From: Clostridia bacterium
GTDB taxonomy: Bacteria; Bacillota; Clostridia; Oscillospirales; Acutalibacteraceae
Assembly: GCA_017416345.1 (NCBI GenBank)
Contig: JAFQCR010000012.1
Span: 1-64,000, forward strand
Direction of reading: 5' to 3'
DNA: 64,000 bases
The position numbers were made by a program, and so were the translations under genes. How positions within the stretch are numbered: position 1 is the first letter of the stretch; every line of letters begins with the position of its first letter. This document shows positions 60,593 through 64,000 of the stretch, in pieces. The notes beneath the pieces were generated by a model, which saw only the letters and a program-made list of their open reading frames with translations, was not told where the DNA came from and searched no databases.

Positions 60593-62329
60593 TTAACAAA
60601 TTTTGATTATCAATGCAGGCTCGTGTTCTTGCAATTTTTCGCCTGATTTGTGTCCAAGCCGTCGGAGCAAAAGTCCGTCGATGGTGATTTGGTTGTCTTT
60701 TATCTCGGCGTGGTCGGTGATATTGACCGATACATCATCCAACATACATTGTGACCATACTGTTGCGCTTTTGGGTACTTGGCTTGGGAATTCAAGGGTC
60801 AATGAGTTGTAAATACCAAACACACCAACCGTTGTTTTTAAAGATTCGGGGTATATGGTGACATCACAGGGTACGGCAATATTGCGGTTGGGGTCGATGT
60901 TTCGACGAAGTGCCGAAACACACAAAGCTTGTTCGGTGGGGTGCTTGCTTGCCAAAATTATTGGTTTTTCACCATTGCTTGTAACGATTGGTAATTTTGT
61001 TCCTCTTGCAGCAACCATAGGCACTTCGACCGAAAATTCTGACCATTGAATATTGCGCCAATCCGACGGCTGAACATCAAATCTCAATCGGTCAACAACC
61101 ATCTCTTCAGAGGTGGTGTAATCGGTTTCGGTGGCGGCGAACGGAGGACAAATGCGTTGCCAACGAAGCAGAGCCTCGGTTTCGTAAGAAAGGCTCATTA
61201 TGCCTATGTTCATCGAAAGACCTGCCGCAACCATGGGCTGACTTTCGACATTTACAAGTCCCTTTGCATTGTGACGAACCTTGGATTTGTCAATGCCTGT
61301 GAGCAATTTATGTACACGCAAATATGTTTCAACATCGGCAAATGGTGGTTGAACATCATAGGTTCGCAGAACATCGCTATACTCAAAGGCTTTACACATA
61401 TCAACAACACATTGGTTGTTGGACATATCGTGGAACGGCAAAAATCCTCTTGCGTGCTCAATCAAAAGGTTGGGCGCATATTTTCTGACACACTCGGTCA
61501 TCATTTCGCGATAACCGGGATAGCGACTGAATGTGCCCCAATCGCATTTCCAATAGCGAACATCGGCGGCGTTGCACCACTTGGCGCGGTCTTCCCAATA
61601 CTTACGGGCCACATCCATTGAAAACGGTTGAGTTGCGTTAAGATTGTTGGGCGAAATCCAAAGTCCAAGACCGACATAGCCCATTTCTTTGACCTTGCGG
61701 CTCATTTCAATAAGGCGCTCCTCGGGAGTGTTGCCCATTGAGGCAAATTTTTCCCTATCGGGTTCAACCAAGCCGAAAATAGGCTCCGAAGCATCGACGC
61801 CAAACGGCACATCCCAACCATCGTCAATAAGAAAAATCAATCCCTTGCGGTATTCGTGCGAATAAGGATGAAAAAACTCTTCGGTATCAAAAAGATTTTG
61901 TTCGGTCAATGCATCACGCATACGGACAGTGCCGTTGATAGCGGTCAATGAAAGCTTATCGGCCGCAGATTCCTGCATATGCCAGGTGCAAAGATAGTTG
62001 CCGTTTGGGGTGGATTCTTTGGGGATAAAGTTGACCTTGGCGGTGTCGGGAACACTTGAGCCAAGACGTTTTTTAACAATAAAATCACCGCTGGCAGGCG
62101 TTACGGCAGTTACGGTTGTCGTGTCGTTACCGCCAAGTAGTCTGTCCACCGAAACACCCAGAATTTTGGCGAGCTTGGGCAAAATCGAGGCGCGAGGCTT
62201 GGCGTTGCCGTTTTCCCAACGTGAAACCGCCTTGTCGCTGACCGACAAAAGATGTCCGAGCTCTTTTTGCGATAAGTGTTTGGCCTTTCTGAGTTCGGTC
62301 AGAATATTGCCGAATTTATAATCGTTCAT
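60593..62329 (-). CDS. fusion: XRE helix-turn-helix + clan GH-D-like glycosidase barrel
   Basis: 578 residues in one frame; a purine-rich GGGGGTAG precedes the ATG. Residues 8-66 are a clear XRE domain (LSQKELGHLLSVSDKAVSRWENG, then LAKILGVSVDRLLGG). After a linker and a beta domain (about 80-160) comes a barrel like alpha-galactosidases of GH27/GH36: IFLIDDGWD (165-173), GLGLWISPNN (220-229), YWKCDWG with candidate nucleophile Asp263, and EYSDVLRTYD with candidate acid/base Asp319. A C-terminal beta domain ends it. Both likely catalytic acids are kept. Inference: a one-component sugar-sensing regulator whose sensor is, or was, an enzyme. It sits upstream of the GH16 lipoprotein gene. Confidence 0.85.
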   Translation of the reverse strand: MNDYKFGNILTELRKAKHLSQKELGHLLSVSDKAVSRWENGNAKPRASILPKLAKILGVSVDRLLGGNDTTTVTAVTPASGDFIVKKRLGSSVPDTAKVNFIPKESTPNGNYLCTWHMQESAADKLSLTAINGTVRMRDALTEQNLFDTEEFFHPYSHEYRKGLIFLIDDGWDVPFGVDASEPIFGLVEPDREKFASMGNTPEERLIEMSRKVKEMGYVGLGLWISPNNLNATQPFSMDVARKYWEDRAKWCNAADVRYWKCDWGTFSRYPGYREMMTECVRKYAPNLLIEHARGFLPFHDMSNNQCVVDMCKAFEYSDVLRTYDVQPPFADVETYLRVHKLLTGIDKSKVRHNAKGLVNVESQPMVAAGLSMNIGIMSLSYETEALLRWQRICPPFAATETDYTTSEEMVVDRLRFDVQPSDWRNIQWSEFSVEVPMVAARGTKLPIVTSNGEKPIILASKHPTEQALCVSALRRNIDPNRNIAVPCDVTIYPESLKTTVGVFGIYNSLTLEFPSQVPKSATVWSQCMLDDVSVNITDHAEIKDNQITIDGLLLRRLGHKSGEKLQEHEPALIIKIC

Positions 62330-62363
62330 AACACTACCCCCTGGAAAATTTCACTTTGATGTA

Positions 62364-62393
62364 ATTATATAATATTTCGCCAACCAAAATCAA
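62364..62393 (-). promoter_or_regulatory. promoter of the HTH-glycosidase / GH16 unit
   Basis: Minus strand: TTGATT, 18-nt spacer, TATAAT. An ACTCT...AGAGT inverted motif (about 62414-62431) lies upstream and could be an operator. Confidence 0.6.
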
Positions 62394-62471
62394 TCAATAT
62401 CCGCATGGCCGACTCTCGCAAAAATAGAGTTAGATGTTTTTTACATTTCTCAATAACTCGCAAATTACCTC

Positions 62472-62500
62472 TTGAAACCGACAAAAAAGTGTGTTAAAAT
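62472..62500 (+). promoter_or_regulatory. promoter of the yebC-like gene
   Basis: TTGAAA, 17-nt spacer, TAAAAT; the ATG lies about 40 nt downstream. Confidence 0.75.
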
Positions 62501-62540
62501 AGCCTGTAATGATTTTTAAATGATTTCCGGAGGGAAGATT

Positions 62541-63275
62541 ATGTCAGGACATTCCAAATGGAGTACTATTAAAAGAAAGAAAGAAAAGACCGACCAGGCC
62601 AGAGCCAAAGTCTTCACCCGTATCGGCCGTGAGCTTGCTATGGTAGTTAAGGCAGGCGGCCCCGACCCCAACGTCAACTCAAAGCTTCGTGACGTTATTG
62701 CCAAGGCCAAGGCCAACAACGTTCCCAACGATAATATCGACCGTATCATCAAAAAGGCCGCAGGTGAGACCGGCGGTGCAGAATATGAGTCGCTTATGTA
62801 TGAGGGCTACGGCCCTGCAGGTATCGCCGTTATCGTCGAGGCCCTGACCGACAACCGCAACCGTACCGCAGGTGAGATGCGCCACTACTTTGATAAGTGC
62901 GGCGGTAATCTCGGTCAGTCGGGCTCGGTCACCTTTATGTTCGAGCGCAAGGGTCTTATCGTTATCGAGGGCGAAGGCCTCAGTGAGGACAAGGTCATGG
63001 AGGATGCTCTGGATGCAGGTGCCGACGATTTCACCTTCGACGGCGATGTTTTCGAGATCTCGACCGACCCCAACTCGGTCGGTGCCGTCAGCGAGGCTTT
63101 GATCGAAAAGGGCTACACCTTTGTTTCGGCAGAGGCTGCTTATGTTCCTGCAACCACTTCGACCATTGATGACCCCGAAATGGTCGCCAAAATGGAAAAG
63201 CTTCTTGATATGCTTGACGAGAACGAGGATGTTCAGAACGTCTGGCACAACTGGGAAGCCAACGAAGCAGAATAA
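62541..63275 (+). CDS. YebC/PmpR-family protein
   Basis: 244 residues from the ATG at 62541 (CGGAGGG upstream). The opening MSGHSKWSTIKRKK, then RIGRELAMVVKAGGPDPNVNSKLR and NVPNDNIDRIIKKA, are the YebC family signature. Known roles: DNA-binding regulator in some bacteria; recent work on the family links it to translation at proline stretches. Single gene between its promoter and a terminator. Confidence 0.95.
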   Translation: MSGHSKWSTIKRKKEKTDQARAKVFTRIGRELAMVVKAGGPDPNVNSKLRDVIAKAKANNVPNDNIDRIIKKAAGETGGAEYESLMYEGYGPAGIAVIVEALTDNRNRTAGEMRHYFDKCGGNLGQSGSVTFMFERKGLIVIEGEGLSEDKVMEDALDAGADDFTFDGDVFEISTDPNSVGAVSEALIEKGYTFVSAEAAYVPATTSTIDDPEMVAKMEKLLDMLDENEDVQNVWHNWEANEAE

Positions 63276-63280
63276 TTTAA

Positions 63281-63316
63281 AGACACCGGAGGACTGTTGC
63301 TCCGGTGTCTTTTTTG
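63281..63316 (+). terminator. terminator of the yebC-like gene
   Basis: AGACACCGGAG / CTCCGGTGTCT with an 8-nt loop and TTTTTT. Confidence 0.9.
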
Positions 63317-63351
63317 TGTTGAGGCGGTCGCACCGCCGCTATATGTACGGG

Positions 63352-63380
63352 TTGACAAAAGTATATATATATTATACAAT
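63352..63380 (+). promoter_or_regulatory. promoter of the secreted beta-helix gene
   Basis: TTGACA, 17-nt spacer, TACAAT, 36 nt before the ATG. Confidence 0.7.
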
Positions 63381-63415
63381 GAAAACAGTAACAAAATTAT
63401 GGAGGTGTCCAAAAA

Positions 63416-64000
63416 ATGAAAATGAGAAAACTCCTCAGCATATTTATTTGCATCAGCGTTGTGGCAATGCTGTTTATCCCGGCCTTGGGCGTTGTAACAG
63501 CCAATGCCGCCGACGGCAAAACGGTCTACGTTTCGTCCGCAGGCAGTGATGACAACGACGGTAGCGAAGCCGCACCGTTTGCCACATTGCAAAAGGCCTG
63601 GACCAATTCCGACACGGGCAAGCTGACTATAGTGATCGTCGATAACGTTGTGCTTGACGTCAGCACCGTGGCCTTTACCTTCGGCGGTGAAAACAAGGCA
63701 TCCGAAACCGTTATCAAGGGCGCGACCGCATCGTCCCTGCTTGACCTTTCGGCCAAGACCAGAATGGGCCTTTACGGCGGCGGAAGCAAGTTCACCTTTG
63801 ATAATATTACACTCAAATTCGATCAGACTCTGTCAAGCAATGTGCCTACCGCCAAGTTCTATGCCAACGGTACACACGTTGTTATAACCGAGACCGTCAC
63901 CTTTGCCGATAATGCTCCCATCAACATCTTTGCGGGCGGCAACGGTAAAGAGGTCGCAAGCACCCGTCTTGAGGTCTACGGCGGATATTACTATTACATC
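63416..64000 (+). CDS. secreted protein, probable parallel beta-helix, 3' end outside window
   Basis: 195 codons visible with no stop. GGAGGTG precedes the ATG. Signal peptide with cleavage likely after TANA (about residue 31). The mature start, DGKTVYVSSAGSDDNDG and then APFATLQKAW, is the classic opening of DUF1565/pectate-lyase-like parallel beta-helix proteins. Short strand-turn repeats rich in Thr, Asn, Gly and Val follow. Such proteins are often polysaccharide lyases, glycosidases or adhesins. Confidence 0.8.
   Translation, partial: MKMRKLLSIFICISVVAMLFIPALGVVTANAADGKTVYVSSAGSDDNDGSEAAPFATLQKAWTNSDTGKLTIVIVDNVVLDVSTVAFTFGGENKASETVIKGATASSLLDLSAKTRMGLYGGGSKFTFDNITLKFDQTLSSNVPTAKFYANGTHVVITETVTFADNAPINIFAGGNGKEVASTRLEVYGGYYYYI

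Noticed and set aside
1..64000. tRNA or rRNA genes, prophage or insertion-sequence transposase
   Set aside because: I saw no cloverleaf with a TTCGA-type T-loop in the intergenic gaps, no rRNA-like sequence, and no integrase, transposase or phage structural gene among the frames.

Overview
The window looks like chromosomal DNA of an uncultured low-GC Gram-positive anaerobe, most likely a gut member of the class Clostridia near the Oscillospirales/Ruminococcaceae. This is an inference from gene content and style: Shine-Dalgarno starts of the GGAGG type, many ATGA overlaps, a SpoIIQ-like sporulation peptidase, an arginine operon of the argCJBDF type, and many intracellular glycosidases. TGA is used as an ordinary stop codon. 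I found no tRNA, rRNA, CRISPR array, transposase or prophage.

Layout. 1-3.0 kb: end of a multidomain secreted metalloprotease and a lipoprotein. 3.3-8.5 kb: an envelope-stress-like block (SPFH, zinc-ribbon/TM and TPM proteins resembling the ydjGHI group), then two membrane metallopeptidases (HtpX-like and YugP-like). 8.6-11.3 kb: a ketodeoxygluconate-type sugar kinase, a PLC-like protein and a membrane protein. 11.4-17.0 kb: the arginine operon argC-argJ-(MITE-like repeat)-argB-argD-argF, with a long leader. 17.1-18.0 kb: a divergent pair of an XRE repressor and a SLOG-fold protein around a near-ideal operator. 18.0-20.9 kb: an SGNH hydrolase, a repeat field and a lipoprotein.

21-38 kb is a sugar-catabolism region. 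A galactonate-type operon (sialidase/KDPG-aldolase fusion, DgoD, SDR, DgoK) is divergent from an AraC regulator. It is followed by a DUF6259-like glycosidase, a secreted CBM-like protein with a 43-residue companion peptide, a DMT permease with a truncated upstream duplicate, an unrecognised TIM-barrel-like protein, a GH78-like enzyme and a GH36 alpha-galactosidase. 38-45 kb: a CNNM/CorC protein and a Gld-type ABC operon ending in a DUF4340 protein. 45-55 kb: LTA-synthase-like enzyme, SpoIIQ-like peptidase, amidase, flavin reductase, glycogen phosphorylase, and the cluster CPBP protease-TadA-C39-like-RuvX. 55-64 kb: an AraC gene with a premature stop, GH172 and an FGGY kinase, a GH16 lipoprotein downstream of an HTH/alpha-galactosidase-like fusion, YebC, and the start of a secreted beta-helix protein.

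The strongest candidates for undescribed biology are four. (1) An XRE helix-turn-helix fused to a clan-D-like glycosidase barrel that keeps both likely catalytic acids. (2) A sialidase propeller fused to a KDPG/KDPGal aldolase inside a galactonate operon. (3) The XRE/SLOG pair with a perfect operator over its promoter. (4) The small peptide gene behind the secreted CBM-like protein.
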